Assembly (NCBI GenBank): GCA_029891345.1
Contig: CM057009.1
Location: forward strand, 232,429,178 to 232,493,177
Direction: 5' to 3'
Length of the DNA stretch: 64,000 nucleotides
Source: Dryococelus australis
Lineage: Eukaryota > Arthropoda > Insecta > Phasmatodea > Phasmatidae
The position numbers and the translations under genes are program-made. Numbering within the stretch: position 1 is the stretch's first letter; each line of letters begins with the position of its first letter. Below the pieces are notes generated by a model, which saw nothing but the letters and a program-made list of their open reading frames with translations, searched no databases and was not told the DNA's origin. Of the stretch, positions 1-12,150 are shown piece after piece.

Positions 1-991
1 ACTGCCTTCATCGGGCTGGAAACATAAACATGGCTAGCCATTGGCTGGAAACGTTTACTGTTCGTATGTGTCGACATACTCTGTCATGAATGGTGAACAT
101 GTTTTTTAAAGTTCTGTTACAAATAGCCAAGAAAATTTAATATTGCTTTAGAAACATAATTTAAACCATAAATGTTGTAAGTATAAATAAGATTTTAAAT
201 TACAACTTTTAGTTCCGAGTACTCTTTTCTTCCAAAGACATCATCAAAATAGCCAACCTAACAACACGGATCCCGCAGCCGTTCATCAGCTGATACAATA
301 CTGTAGGAGCGAGAGCATTTACTGTTTACATAGTGAGTAGGTTGGTCACATTGTCTGTCAAATTTGAGACCACTTATATGAAATGGACTATAACATAGTT
401 GTATGTGATATCTTGCTGTTATTATATTCTCTTATACAATATTCTACCAGTTTGCACTGCTTATGTGTTAGTTATTTGAAAACATGGATTCTTGCCTATA
501 TTGAAGTAACTAGTATTGTGTATTCTGCATTACTGTTATATTACTCACACCATCCTTATGCCACTTGTGCCATACGATTCAGTAAAAGGGCAAGTCTTAT
601 AATAAATTAATGCAGGAGCTAAACTAAGTAGTAAAATTGTCAACAGATTTAACGAAGGCCTGCCTGCAACATATTCAATTGTGGGAATCTGAGCATGTGT
701 TATTTTCCAATCCTTATTTAAACTTTCATTTACAGAATAAAACGAAATACCTTCATTTAACTTAAGCTGCTGCACCTCAAAGTTACTGTGTTAAAGCCAT
801 TGTATGGACAAAATTGTGTAATTTTGTCATCCTCATATATCCTACCATATGTCATTTATTATCTTTATTTTGGCGTAGTTTAAATGTTAAAACAAAATGC
901 TTAAATTTTTATTGCAGAAATGGATTACTCTATTGTTTATTTCGTAGGCACTGTTTACTAACTAAAAAGTATTTACTTTAATTTCCTACAT
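1..991. other. Non-coding, nothing recognised
   Basis: AT-rich sequence with only short chance ORFs on both strands. I see no transposase, pol or splice-flanked coding signal here. Confidence 0.5.
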
Positions 992-1073
992 ACCGTGGCT
1001 AGCCACGGTGATTAACTCTTTATCACCATGAGTGCGGCTTCGCCTGCGCCATTAAAATGGCGGCACGCTGTGT
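992..1073. repeat. Cluster of short perfect inverted repeats, possible DNA-transposon end
   Basis: An 18-bp perfect palindrome (ACCGTGGCT/AGCCACGGT) occupies 992-1009. It overlaps a small hairpin GGTGAT-9 nt-ATCACC (1007-1027), and about 30 bp further is CGCCATT-AA-AATGGCG. A TTAA at 1013 followed by CTCTTTATCACC and then the hairpin resembles piggyBac-type ends, which have TTAA, a pyrimidine-rich start and an internal palindrome. No matching opposite end was found, so the assignment to a family is a guess. Confidence 0.3.
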
Positions 1074-2429
1074 TTTGTTCACTGTGTTTTCGTGCACTGC
1101 ACATGGCCTCGTGCTGCTTCCACACACTCTTTCTCGGGAGTTTCTCTTCTCCGACCGTCATTGACCCTTCCTGGTGGGATCTGGTGACATGTTGTTTCCT
1201 GAGACATAATTGCCGTGGACAGGATGTTCCATGCATTTTGCTGCAATTTTTCTCTGCCGCACTGAAAGTTATAATTACTGTATTAGTATCTTTTCTTTTA
1301 TGTATTTCACAATAATTGGTGGTTGGGGCGTGCCATGCCTTTTAATATTGTGTGAAACTCCTCTGTAATGCAAAATATTTATCTTAATAATTAATTTCAT
1401 TCTTGACATTAACAAACGTTTTATAACTTTAATCACTATGTCAAATAATGACTGCATTTTGCTTGTGTGCTTTGTGCACATATGATTAATGTTATTTAAA
1501 TATTAGCAATATTATACATTAGTTTTAACACATATTTAAAAATACACACAGGTAATTAAAATTTAACATTAAGCTGTCATAAACATTCAACACTCAATTC
1601 ATATAACATATATCAGCACTTCCAAAACATGAAACAATATAATACGGGGAGCAGAAATCTGCACTCAATGATTTTACTCTCAGGAGGTCCCTTTTGTGAT
1701 GTGCCCTCTTGGTACACTCGCTATATACTGTGTAATGAGAATGACCCACAGTAAAATTTCAGCTACGAATTAGCTGTGTAATAACCCAGGACCTACAGTT
1801 AAAGTCCAATTCATCTCTATAACCCTCTCATCTCATCCTTTTGGCTGGAGCACCTTGACAGCACAAAATAAATTATACCTCGGGTCTTGCACTCGTGTGC
1901 AACACCATGGGCTATATATATATTGGTCAGTTCACTACACTGCCATATGCCCTGTTTCGTACGTCTCACGCAAGAAAATATTTGACCTCCCGAGTAAAAC
2001 TTATTTTTGCCTTAGTGTGTGTGTATATACTGTGTACTCGACTCTCACAGCCGAAGTGGGTGTGACTCTGGCACTAGTTCCCAATATGTTAATATCCGTA
2101 TCATTCCACTAAAGTCATCCGTTGTCACATCTGTTCCAACAGTCGGCGTATCAATTTAATGACTGGTCCAGCATAACTCTGGTACGTCTGGGACCATGGA
2201 AGTTGGCTAAGCTTCCTGATTGCCGTACTGCTTGGTTAGATTGTAATCAATCCATTCCGTTCTGTATTACCATTAAAATGAGTCAAGTGCATGAAAATGT
2301 TAAAACTGATGAAACTCTTAATTTTGACGTAGTTGTAACATATGGCACGTTTTCAGATTAGCAGCACGCGCTCTGGGATGCGTTCTTAAACACTGTGGTG
2401 CTCATCCATGCAATCCTGCTGATTCACAC
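1074..2429. other. Non-coding, nothing recognised
   Basis: Slightly GC-richer to 1260, then AT-rich. Short ORFs on both strands look like chance. No element could be identified. Confidence 0.4.
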
Positions 2430-2446
2430 GGGGGGGGGGGGGGGGG
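2430..2446 (+). repeat. Poly-G run of 17
   Basis: Uninterrupted mononucleotide G tract. Similar G or C runs occur at 40832-40848, 41236-41247 and 46106-46118, each of those inside a repeat or transposon copy. Confidence 0.9.
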
Positions 2447-3119
2447 TGCAGTCGTTGCATTGTTTCTGAAATGTACTGGTTCACCGTAGCATGGCCTCTT
2501 TTTACAGGCCTGTATGGATCGGACAAGCTTTATCGCATATCATACTCAAAAGCATTTTAATATTACATATTACCTCTTATATCACAAGTGCACAATGTAT
2601 TAAATTGCCAATTAATCAACTCACGTTATAAATTAATGTAACACTGCACGTTTATACTTTATAATTTATTTCTATCACTTTATTTTGTTTATGACATGTA
2701 ATAAATTTAGTATGACATATCATGTGCAAGATCTTACTATCTTTAATACAAGATTTTTATTTTGTGCACACATACATTTAACTTTTTATTTTAGTTTACT
2801 CATTTCAGCTCTTTATAAAATTATTTTTGTTTGTCGAGAATGAATCTAAGAAATGTTATTCATTTTATTTATGTTCACAGCATTATGTCGTTACTTAGCT
2901 ATCTGAGACTCACTTTACTGCTATACGTAAACCTATATGACAAGGATGTAATTTATTTATTGTGTGTCGGCATTCGTCCTTCACGGTCGGCGAGGCGTGT
3001 TTTGTTTGTGGTGTGGGATTGGGACCTGTGGCTCAGTTTCTGCTTACGCTTGTCCTCATTACCACGGGGTTCTGTGTTGCTGTTGTGATTTGCGGTTGTT
3101 GACAGTGTATTGTCTTTTC
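2447..3119. other. Non-coding, nothing recognised
   Basis: AT-rich, without motif-bearing ORFs. It lies downstream (on the minus strand) of the gag remnant, where pol would be expected, but no protease or RT motif could be read. Confidence 0.35.
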
Positions 3120-4555
3120 CCATGGTTATGATAAGGAGTTTTGATTGCCCAATGGCAAAACTTTTTTGAATTTGTTAAAATGTGCCATGATATCAGTATG
3201 AAATTGCTGATTTTGATTGGGAAAGAGTGGGCATGCCGCCGCTCGGTGACCCGAATACAGGTACAGAGCACACGTCATGGCCGCCAGTGAACGGGGACCT
3301 ATAAAGGATGCGCGTGCAGTACTGACATCATAGTCATGCTGACTCATACATTCTTCCGGGTCGGCCTCGGCACATGTCGTTGCTTCTGTGTGTAGTACCG
3401 TGTCAATTTTCACAGGCACAGTGTTATGTTTACCCTTGATAGTGTCCTTGCGGGAGTCATCTCTATTACAGATGCGTTTCCCTCATCCACCATCCCGCGG
3501 GCGTTCCTGGCTTTCACTGTGTACCCTTAAGGGGCCTGCCTGACTGTTTTTGGTGTACAGGAGATTCTGTTGGTAGGGTGTGTTTCTGTAATGTTTCTTT
3601 CTGTGACTCCCATGAGATTAGGTGACATGTTTCTCACTTACGTAGATTGGCATGATGCTGTGGGTGGGGTACCTGTGTTCTTGTTGAAATGCATTTTGGT
3701 GTGTTTTAAAGTCTTTTTGTGATGCTTTGGTGTTGTTCTTTTGACTGATTTCTTGTATTAAGTTGGCTAACTGAACCTTAAGGGTTTTAATCTCATCCTG
3801 GACTGTGGTGTGTTCTGTAACCTTTGTCTGGCTTATCTGTAAATTCCTAACTAAACAATCTTTAAATTCTGGAGCAGTTGTTCAAGAGAGTCATTTTGCA
3901 ACTGTTCGTAACAACGATTTCAAAATGATTTTTAATAGCTCGGTCTCTGGCAAGTGTGGGTCGCCCTTGTTTATATAGAAAATTAGTATTTCTACATGGG
4001 CCTGGCAACTTATGTTTTCTTTTTGTGTTTCAGTGTGGAGCAGATGTCTGTACTTTTCTGTGTAGTCAATGGGTGTAAATGTTGTTCGCAGTTTCGTTTC
4101 AATATGTTGCCATGTAATGTCTTGTCCATTCATGTAGTAGACATTTTCGTATACTCTTCGTGCTGTATCATGTAAATAGAAATCCAGACATCTATGTTTT
4201 TCTATTTCGACCATCCATTAATTTCACTGGCAGCAGTATATGTGTCTAGAAATTCATCCACATTTTCATGATTTTCACTCACGAATGTGGGGATGGGCTC
4301 TGGGTCTTTTAAAACGTACTGTGGTGGCTGTTGTACGTGTGTGTCGTTTGTGTCATTCCCATATTCGTGTTCAGTGTTGTTAGATGTTGGTGTACTGGTG
4401 TGAGTTTGTGTACTGGGTATGAAAATTAAAAATGGATCTGTTGCCTGAAGTGTTTTTAATGGGCGGGGTCTGAGATAGCCGCTAGTAGTAGACTCGCCGA
4501 GGTCACGCCACAATCCAGCGTATATGCGCCTCCTGGCACCCTTTGCTGTTGGCAA
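3120..4555 (-). pseudogene. LTR-retrotransposon gag remnant (capsid and degenerate zinc knuckle)
   Basis: Three minus-strand ORF pieces run 4555-4202, 4214-3891 and 3419-3126. The first two overlap in different frames and together read like a Retrotrans_gag capsid: a variable, proline/threonine-rich start, then a segment around FLDTYTAAS, then RCLDFYLHDTARRVYENV and WQHIETKLRTTF. The third piece contains C-x2-Y-x3-G-H-x4-C at about 3272-3231. That is the spacing of a CCHC nucleocapsid knuckle with the second cysteine changed to tyrosine. At least one frameshift and one gap separate the parts. No protease, RT or integrase follows at lower coordinates, so the copy is 3' truncated. Upstream at 5.3-5.95 kb is an LTR-like repeat that could be its 5' LTR. 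Gypsy-type gag is likely, but gag alone does not settle the clade. Confidence 0.65.
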
Positions 4556-5326
4556 CAGCAGCAGGGTGTGTGGCGAGTGAACCGTATATCATCTGGAATG
4601 TGTGAAAATCATTTAAGTTTACGAATGACTTGCACTCGAGTATGAACACAGTTGAAAAGTTATTTGTTTTGCACTTCTTGGTTGTGACGAAAGTTTTCTC
4701 ACATGTTAATGAAATGGTGTTAGCTGGTTCACGTAACTTTTATGGCTGTAAAGTCAGATTGCCTGTTAAGCTGTGTTTGTTACAAATTTTCTTGCAGCCC
4801 AAAAGTACTGCCTTCTTGAATTATGCCGCTATCCCTGAGCGATTAATTTTGTTACTGCGACGGTAAACATTATGTCATTCGCTTACGTGTGTGTGAAGAA
4901 GGCTCATGATTTTTTTGAGTACAAGGAAATCACTTCACTCACGTGTGCGGTCAGCTGATGAGAAAACGACACCGTGATTCTAGGTTACGTTGGATGCCGA
5001 GTGCTGCTGCTGTGTTCCGGGGGTCCTATTCCATGGCGCCACTGCTCCCTATACTTGTGCCTGGCATCGCTGATCATTGGAGTTTCCTGCAGGGGGCTCG
5101 TCGCTGAATGCACTCTTTTTTGCATGGTAAAATTTCTGCAGGTATGAGGCGACGTCTTTAATTTTTGCGCCCGAAGGTATTTGTGGGCGATTGCATCGGC
5201 GACTATTAATGGTTTCAAGTACCAACATCAAAGCCAGTGCAAAGCCCTCTTTGAGGGCAATTTGAGATATACATTTGGTAGTAAAACCCAGAGCCAGTTA
5301 ATGTTTTTTATAGTAATGGTGCCGTC
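4556..5326 (-). other. Probable leader or 5' part of the retroelement
   Basis: This lies between the gag remnant and the LTR-like repeat. Two overlapping short minus-strand ORFs (5231-5049 and 5218-4985) are somewhat GC-richer than the surroundings but match no domain I recognise. It may hold the untranslated leader or a decayed N-terminal gag. No convincing primer-binding site was found. Confidence 0.3.
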
Positions 5327-5950
5327 GGGTGAGACATAGAGACGATCACTATACACTTTTACCTGTGGTTAATGGGCTCCAGCGGTGGTTCCTACACACT
5401 GCACTTTGAGACTCAAGGATCTCAGGGATGCTGTGGGTTCTGTGTGTTCATCTCACCCGTGGATGTTTACAAAACAACGTTCACACACATAACACTGTAA
5501 AGTACAATACTTAGATTGGGCTGGGTAACTGACGCTATGGAAAAACATTAAACTTTTACACTGAGAAAGTGTTTATTTTACCAAGTTACAAATGTGCCAA
5601 GTGATTCAGTTTTTACTTCCCGAGCGTGTCTAGCTATTCCCGGTGGGTGAACTCCCAAGCCAGTTACTAATCTGACATACTCCGACTCGATGATGCTGTG
5701 CTGTGTTTGAAGACACAGCCTCTACAAAGCAAGGGGCCTCCAGCCATTGGGATGGACTGCAGGGTTTGCCCAGAGACAGGACACAGTGTATGAAATAGAA
5801 ACTTGCAAATATCTACGTTTCTAGCACCTACTTGTTGGGACTTGTCCCCGAACCACGTGGTGTGTGGTGACGGTCATATACATAGCGGGTTAGTGTACAG
5901 ATAATGGCATCATACAACAGAAATACATCAAATAACACTTGATGAACATG
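5327..5950. repeat. LTR-like dispersed repeat, copy 1
   Basis: About 600 bp is shared, in the same orientation, with 63338-63940. Landmarks in both copies are GTGAGACA near the start, a segment ending GATGCTGTGGGTTCTGTGTG, TTACAAAAC, then GATGGACTG and a final GTGACGG.CATA.ACATAG.. stretch. Identity is patchy, perhaps 65-75% by eye with indels, so the copies are old. Its position just upstream of a minus-strand gag suggests an LTR, but LTR boundaries were not defined. Confidence 0.55.
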
Positions 5951-7288
5951 GGACATGATTTGAGCAGGCAAAATAAACACACAAAGGTGTGAAATCAGTT
6001 TTAGATGGCGTGGATGCCGCTGGATGAACTCATAGCGGACCATGTGTGCAATTATAAAAACACAGTATTTCTGTGAAAATCTGCTCAATAAACATAGGCC
6101 AGAAATGGTATCTGCATTATAACATTTATCCCAGTAAGAAATGAGCATACAAAAGCTCTTGGGGTGCCGGATGGCGGGAAATCACGCATACATGAATTGA
6201 CAGTGTGGTCAAGAACAAAATGCATCAAACACATAAATTACACGAATTCTTATTGAAATTATTATATAAACACTGAGATAAAATTATGGCACCAAGATGG
6301 AATAAGAATTAGCCCTTATACCGCGATGATGGCACAGATACAGACTTGGCGGAAGCTAACCACGTGGCCATGTGCAATGTGGTCGCAAAACATATTAATA
6401 TGACAAAAACCCTCAAGTAATGATACAAACATTTTACCCTTAATATTGCGCATCACAATTAAGCAGAAATTACATGGAAAAACCCTAAGCATGGGGGGAT
6501 GACACCTACAAGTAGCGCGGGCCGCATGGCCTCTCTGACATCTCCTCCTCTCATCTCGTTAATATCTCAAAAAGCCTAAAAAAGCTGCAAATTATTAGTT
6601 TAAGTGGATAGCTTTATATTGAGGGTGTCTGGCAAACGTACGCAAGGCAAAAGTTAACTGGAATACTAAAGTGAACTATTGAAACCTACATCAGTGCAAA
6701 AAGATTAAGTGCGTACATGACAGCATCTTACCTCGCCAGCTATCCTAGAATGACTGCCCAGAGGCAGGGGTCGCCCGGACCTACCATGATTGCCTACAAG
6801 GTTCATATAAGCGGAAGTGCTATGCACACTAAGTGAAAATATTAATACAGCAAATTGAAATGGCACTAAAAGTATTTTAAAGCAGTTTTACAGACAGGAA
6901 TTTTACTATGATTTTTGGTTGTATTTTAATTGTCTTTTGAAGGCATTTTCGCCTGAATACCATTGTCTCTCTCTTCGGCGCCGCACGCACTTTAAATTTC
7001 AAATATAAATTTTACACAAACCCTCAAATAAGACATGTTACACTTTACAAATATTTTAACCCTGAAAATAAATACATAGTTCACTAAAATAACTTCTATC
7101 CCATTTTGGGGAAGTCAGTGTAGCTGAACTACACACATGCTTACCACCACGTGTTACGCTAGTGGCGAGGGCCTTCATAGGCTTACTGTGGCTGGCTATT
7201 AGCCGGTGTCAGTAATATTCATTATAGTTGGTGTAATGAATGAAAATAGAGGCCCGGAATTTTTTGTAGTCAATAATTTGTGGTGTTG
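5951..7288. other. Non-coding, nothing recognised
   Basis: AT-rich DNA with scattered short ORFs. It may include the outer part of the LTR-like repeat. No coding motifs seen. Confidence 0.35.
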
Positions 7289-7522
7289 ATATGGCCAAAT
7301 ATTTAGAGTATGATCTAATTGCTGATGAGTGCCATAAAGAAAAAAATCTTTTGTAACGAAATTACATCATAAATCAATCGTAATGAAACGTAATATTGTC
7401 AATATGGTCAAATATTTTAGAGTACATTTTAATTGCAAATGTGCACCATAAAGATAAAAGTCTTGTGTAACCAAATCATATACAGTTTCATAAATAAATT
7501 CTAATGAAACTTAATATTGGCG
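7289..7522 (+). repeat. Tandem dimer of a ~115 bp unit
   Basis: Two head-to-tail units start at 7289 and 7401. Both carry ATATGG.CAAATATTT.AGAGTA, then GCCATAAAGA/CACCATAAAGA, then TAATGAAAC.TAATATTG. Identity is about 75-80% by eye. Confidence 0.6.
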
Positions 7523-8020
7523 AACTCAGTGATAGTAGAGTTGGACCCTGATATTATTTTTACTTGGAAATTGAGAGACTGTGCGGTAATGAGTATTCTG
7601 TTAAATTAACATAACGATTAAAGTAAAGTATGGCTTGCTTTGAGGCTGACATACAAAAGTTGCTTATGACGAGATTGCTTTATGCCCCGCGGGCGGGTGT
7701 AGGGCTGTGTGACATAGTTAGAAGAGTGAGGTACATTTGAGTCTCCTGCACCCTGACGGGGTAGAGGGCATCTCAAATCTGTGCCACTCTGCTGGCTTTT
7801 ATTGTGCTCAGTTTCACGTGGTCAATGATAAAATTCTTATATGTTGTAATCATGACATCGTGGATATACACAGTTGATAAGCCCGCTCTCCTGATCAATT
7901 TAAATGCCACTAACATCATGGTTGAGGAGACCGAGAGTATTGACCAACTGTGTAAGAAAATGACAGGGTTAGTATGCACTACAGATAATGGTAGTCAAAC
8001 AGGTCAAGTAGAACAACATC
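7523..8020 (+). other. Upstream flank of gypsy pol remnant
   Basis: A 128-codon open frame at 7804-8190 partly overlaps the RT frame. It shows no protease or RT motif and may be decayed pol sequence between protease and RT. No identification is claimed. Confidence 0.25.
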
Positions 8021-8725
8021 TTGGTAGTGACGTTTGTGCAATCACTCTATATTTCTTCCCTGGACATGGTACAACAACTTCGGAATTGCAATGGTATAAG
8101 CATCTTAAATTTTTGCTTGCAAGTAGACAAAGTGCACAGAAGAAGAATTTTCCCAAACGACTTAACTTTGTTACAGTCAATAGTAAATAAGAGCTTTGGT
8201 GTTATAGCAGAAATTATTGCTGTAGGAATAGAAAACAGGGAAGAATGTCTTGCATGCATATTACAGAAGGCTTTAGAAGAATACCACTTTAAATTTTTGA
8301 TTATTTTCTTGGACGACATCTTTATTTTCTCAAAAGACCAGAGAGAACATTTAACACATATCCATCTAGTGTTAGACAAGCTGAGGGAACTGGGTTTTAT
8401 GGTTAATCCCAAAAAGGTGATATGGGCAAGGGCTGAGATAAAATTTTTGGGCTTCATACTTTTTAAGGACAGTCTAATCATGTACCCTGAAAAGATTGCT
8501 CTGATTGTTAATTTCCCCCAACCCAAAATTGTTAAAGGGGTAATGCAATTTTTGGGGATGTGGTGTTCTTTTCCCCGTTTTCTTGACAACTACGCAGAGA
8601 TGTGTGTCCCTTTAAATCATTTCAATAAAAAGGATGTACCATTTGATTGGGGCGAGTCTCAATATAAGGCTTTTTGTGAACTGAAGTACGCTATCTCTCA
8701 CCCCCCCGGTCTTGACCATACATGA
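8021..8725 (+). pseudogene. Ty3/Gypsy reverse transcriptase and start of RNase H, remnant
   Basis: This 234-codon frame carries the C-terminal half of a gypsy RT. An LDDI segment (FLDDIFIFSKDQREHL) replaces the usual Y-x-DD box. It is followed by LVLDKLRELGF, NPKK, IKFLGFIL, a thumb segment with FPQPK and MQFLGMW, and FDWGESQYKAF from the start of RNase H. The N-terminal fingers and palm before about residue 55 are unrecognisable. RNase H is cut after a few residues, and integrase sequence begins only ~35 bp later (8760), so the rest of RNase H and the zinc-binding H2C2 domain are deleted. The copy is not functional. It resembles the gypsy at 31.5-35.8 kb in domain style. Confidence 0.85.
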
Positions 8726-8759
8726 TTAAAAAAATGATAATTATGCTACAACGGAGGAA

Positions 8760-9340
8760 ATTGGTGTATTTTAATTTTAATAGATGGATTCAGCAAGTTT
8801 ATTGTATTACTACCTTTAAGAGATATGAAAGCTGGAAATATTGTTAAGGCCTTGGTGGAGAAAGTATAGAAAGTCCTTGGGAGCCCAGAGCTGGTAGTTT
8901 CCGACAGTGTTAGATATTTCAACTCGTGCACTATGAATGATACATATTTCAATGGGGCATTTAACATGTAAATACAAGCCTGTACTACCCCTGTCTGAAC
9001 CTGGTGGAAAGGATTAATAAGAATTTAAAAGTGGCTCTCAGTATCTTTCATAACGTCGACCAGCGTAGCTGGGATGAAAACTTACCGGAGTTAAATTTAG
9101 CATTTAATTCTGTTACTTATAGTTCTACTGGTTATTCTCCCAGCAAGGTTTTTCTTGGGTGAGAACTTTCATTGCCTATCCTGAATGTGTGAGGGATTCC
9201 CCCGGAATCCTTGGAAAATACCTGTGGTAAAGAGTTGGAAAATATCTGGCATCAAACTTGTGTTAATTTAGAAAACGCCAGAATAAGTATAGAAAAGAAA
9301 TACAATAAGGATAGGTGTGATATATTGTTTATCTTATCCA
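8760..9340 (+). pseudogene. Ty3/Gypsy integrase core remnant
   Basis: This continues the pol remnant after an internal deletion. In one frame from about 8774, IDGFSKFIVLLPLRDMKAG and, after an in-frame stop, LVVSDSVRYF match the first strand and second-aspartate region of a retroviral-type integrase core. After a further stop and frameshift, NLKVALSIFHNVDQRSWDEN, FNSVTYSSTGYSPSKVFLG and a tail with EKKYNKDR match the C-terminal part. The core therefore has at least three stops. No LTR could be placed after it. Confidence 0.8.
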
Positions 9341-9535
9341 AATACATGCTTGTATCACAATTATATACAACAGTGCTTTCAAGGATATGTTAAATACAAT
9401 TTAAAGTCTATAACTACAAAATTTGTCCAAGATTCCTACCTTACTTAAAATATTTCGTAAGAAGATATGTTTTTAAAGTATGTAGTTTTATTGACAAATG
9501 GATGATTCGAGATTAGTGGGCCCCGTTTTGGTAAA

Positions 9536-9790
9536 TTGTTGTGTGCGCCGCTGTCTCTCACCAAGATGAACTTCCCGGCATGGTTGCTCCCGGATTTTCG
9601 CATGTGGGTATCATGCCAGATGATGCCGCTGGTCGTGGGTTTTCTCTGGGATTTCCCATTTCTTTCACCCTTGCATTCCAGTGCCACTCCATGCTCACCT
9701 CACTTCACCCTCACCTGCTCTCAAGACCACAGTGTTAAGTGCCACCCAAGTCTGTCCACTCCATTCCTGCCTGTATGTGACAGTCATTAT
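9536..9790 (+). repeat. SINE-like repeat, copy 1
   Basis: This shares an ordered set of motifs with copies at 10540-10690 and 40790-41005: TCCCGGCATGG, TTTTCGCATGTGGG, GGTTTTCTCTGGGATTTCCCATTTC and CACTCCA. It is GC-richer than its surroundings, which explains overlapping ORFs in several frames. The tRNA-like head is degenerate here. It sits directly after the gypsy remnant. Confidence 0.5.
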
Positions 9791-9799
9791 GCTATTGGC

Positions 9800-10539
9800 C
9801 ATCACCAGATTAGCTCTTATGCCTATGGTAACAATTAAACATTTGTTACTGCTCTGTGCTCTAGTTCCTAATAGTTTAAAAGTGCTTAATTTCTGTACAC
9901 TTATAATTTCTTATACAAATATTACTTATAATTAGTAGTAAAAATTACATCTTGAGGAAAAAAGTAGTTATGCCATATAATGATAAATGTGTCATATTTT
10001 ACCCATAAGCTGACACCATATTATTTTCCTTCTTTGTATTATTTTCATCATTTAACTATGGACACAGGTAAATTAACTATGTGTGATGTAATACGTGAAA
10101 TGATTTTCATGTGGCAGTAAAGTACCAGTTGTGATATAAACAAACCATCTTGCTGAATAGTTATTACCTTATGTTTTTGCAAATTTTTTCACTTTTAGTG
10201 ACAGGATCAAATAATGTTCCTTTTGCTTTTTAAGGATGTTTTTGTACATGTTGATACTATGCACGACCTGAAAAATAATTTTCTTGCAGTGTATTATATT
10301 TGTTGTGATAGTTGCATGGCTGCCATAAGCAGCTGGAAGCACCAGGCCATAGTTTAAACATCACAGCGGCTACCATGTTGAAGCAAAGTGTTTCAGCGGA
10401 AATTTGAGAATGTTATTTTGCCAATAATTTGTATTCAAGCATAAACATTAGAAGGAAACTTTAAGTTATCAGCATTTTAAGCAGAACAGTATTACAATAT
10501 TTAAAAAGTGTGCATGTTCCCCACTGTGATAATAGGAGC
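9800..10539. other. Non-coding, nothing recognised
   Basis: AT-rich, with no open frames of note. Confidence 0.4.
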
Positions 10540-10690
10540 CATAGTGGTACCACCATGATAAACTGGGTTTAATTCCTGGCAGGATCAATCCCAAATTTTT
10601 GCATGTGAAAAATGTAGTGCCAGTAGGCTTTCTTGGAACAGTCTCATTTCCCCCACCATAGTATTCATTCTTTACTCCATTTTCATCATG
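10540..10690 (+). repeat. SINE-like repeat, copy 2
   Basis: A degenerate box B (GGGTTTAATTCC, one C-to-T change from GGTTCAAnTCC) is followed by GGCAGGATCAATCCC, TTTTTGCATGTG, GGCTTTCTTGGAACAG and TCTCATTTCCCCCACC. The order matches copies 1 and 3. The 3' boundary is not clear. Confidence 0.55.
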
Positions 10691-12150
10691 CTCCACCTCT
10701 ATCTCTGTTGACATCAGGTGTTAAGCACTTTACAAATCTCTTATCTTGAGTTATGATCATGGAAAGACCTAGAGATTTCATAGAAATTGTTGCATTTCAA
10801 TCCTTATTTAGTATTACTTTTTCTAATGCAGAAATATTATTGATTTTTAACCATTGGTTATTTGTCTACAGGTTAAAATTAATTTTAAAAAGTGGGATTT
10901 TTTATCCTAACTCTCACTGTCTCTGAGGAATTCACACATCAATTTCAAAGCAAAGTAAATAAAAAATAAATACCTTGTAGATGGCACAATGCAAAACATG
11001 CTATATAATAAGGGCAATATTGCTAAGTTGTGATTTACTGAAAGAGGCACATACCTATGAAAGTTTTACTGAGAATGTTTATAGTTTATAGTAAAGAGAA
11101 AACAATTTTAGATATAACTTTTCTGTATTCTATTTTTTATGTGGAGACACACAAGTGTTGAGCAAATGTTTGCTAGGTACCATCAAATGCAACTTGTTGA
11201 AAACCAGCGATCCCCAGTGTAGTTTTTATAGTAAATATGTTATTCTAAACAAATTATTTTTATAATTGTGTAGGAGTATGAATCTCCATATCTCCTTCAA
11301 AGATGAATTATCAGTAAACCATCACTCCACAGAATCAGACGTGATGTGTGGCAGCCAATTAGGTTATTGTTCTCTGTATTTTCGTTATGTAAACTGGTAC
11401 ATTTTCACCTATTGTCCCATGTATGAGAAGCATGTTCTGCAAATTTTGTCTGAGAAATGTTCCATTATGTCAAATACAACATGCATTTTTCCATCATAAA
11501 AACAGTATGTCACTGTCCAACACTGCTATGACACACAAATTACAGCAGTAGATATGCCACACTGCCTTTAGCAGCCACGGATAATGGTATTTCTTGTGGT
11601 ATTGTTGCCTGGCTTTCAGGATTTCTGATTTTAACCTTAATATTTACGTATGATCTTATTACATTTAAGGTTTAAGGTGTGTTACCACGAGTAGAGTCTT
11701 TGTTAACCCATTGTCTCCTTACTGTAGTTGCTAGGACAGATATCCTGGCTGAAGTCATTCACATTTAAGTACTGAACCCCTGAGCAGGGGACCTTGTCCG
11801 AGACCCATAATAAGAAGCTCTGTCAGTGTGATGGTTGTCATTTCTAACTACCATTCTTCATCTTCAGCTTGTCGATTATACAAGAGTATGAGAAAAATTA
11901 ATTCACTTGTAAAATCAAACTAGTACTAAGTAAAGTCACACAGTGGGACTATTCATCTCATTTTTAAATTTTTCATTAAAATGAAGCAACAGGTCCTTTT
12001 GACTACTTTCTGAAAGAAAAATAAACATATTAGTATAAAGTATGCCTTTACTTAAAATTTAAGGTGCAGTAAAGTGTATTTATAGATGAAGTATAATAGT
12101 TTAAGGTTTTGTTTTCTTATACAATTTATAACTATACTATTTTACTTTAG
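10691..12150. other. Non-coding, probable intron upstream of the large exon
   Basis: AT-rich. The last ~40 bases end in a pyrimidine-containing stretch and TTTTACTTTAG, the acceptor of the following exon. No other clear feature. Confidence 0.45.

Noticed and set aside
8047-8589. 180-codon minus frame
   Set aside because: It is the shadow of the gypsy RT frame on the plus strand.
11274-11362. Possible upstream exon with phase that would fit the large exon
   Set aside because: The donor (AG|GTTATT) and the acceptor pyrimidine tract are weak, and the frame is short. Phase match alone has a one-in-three chance.
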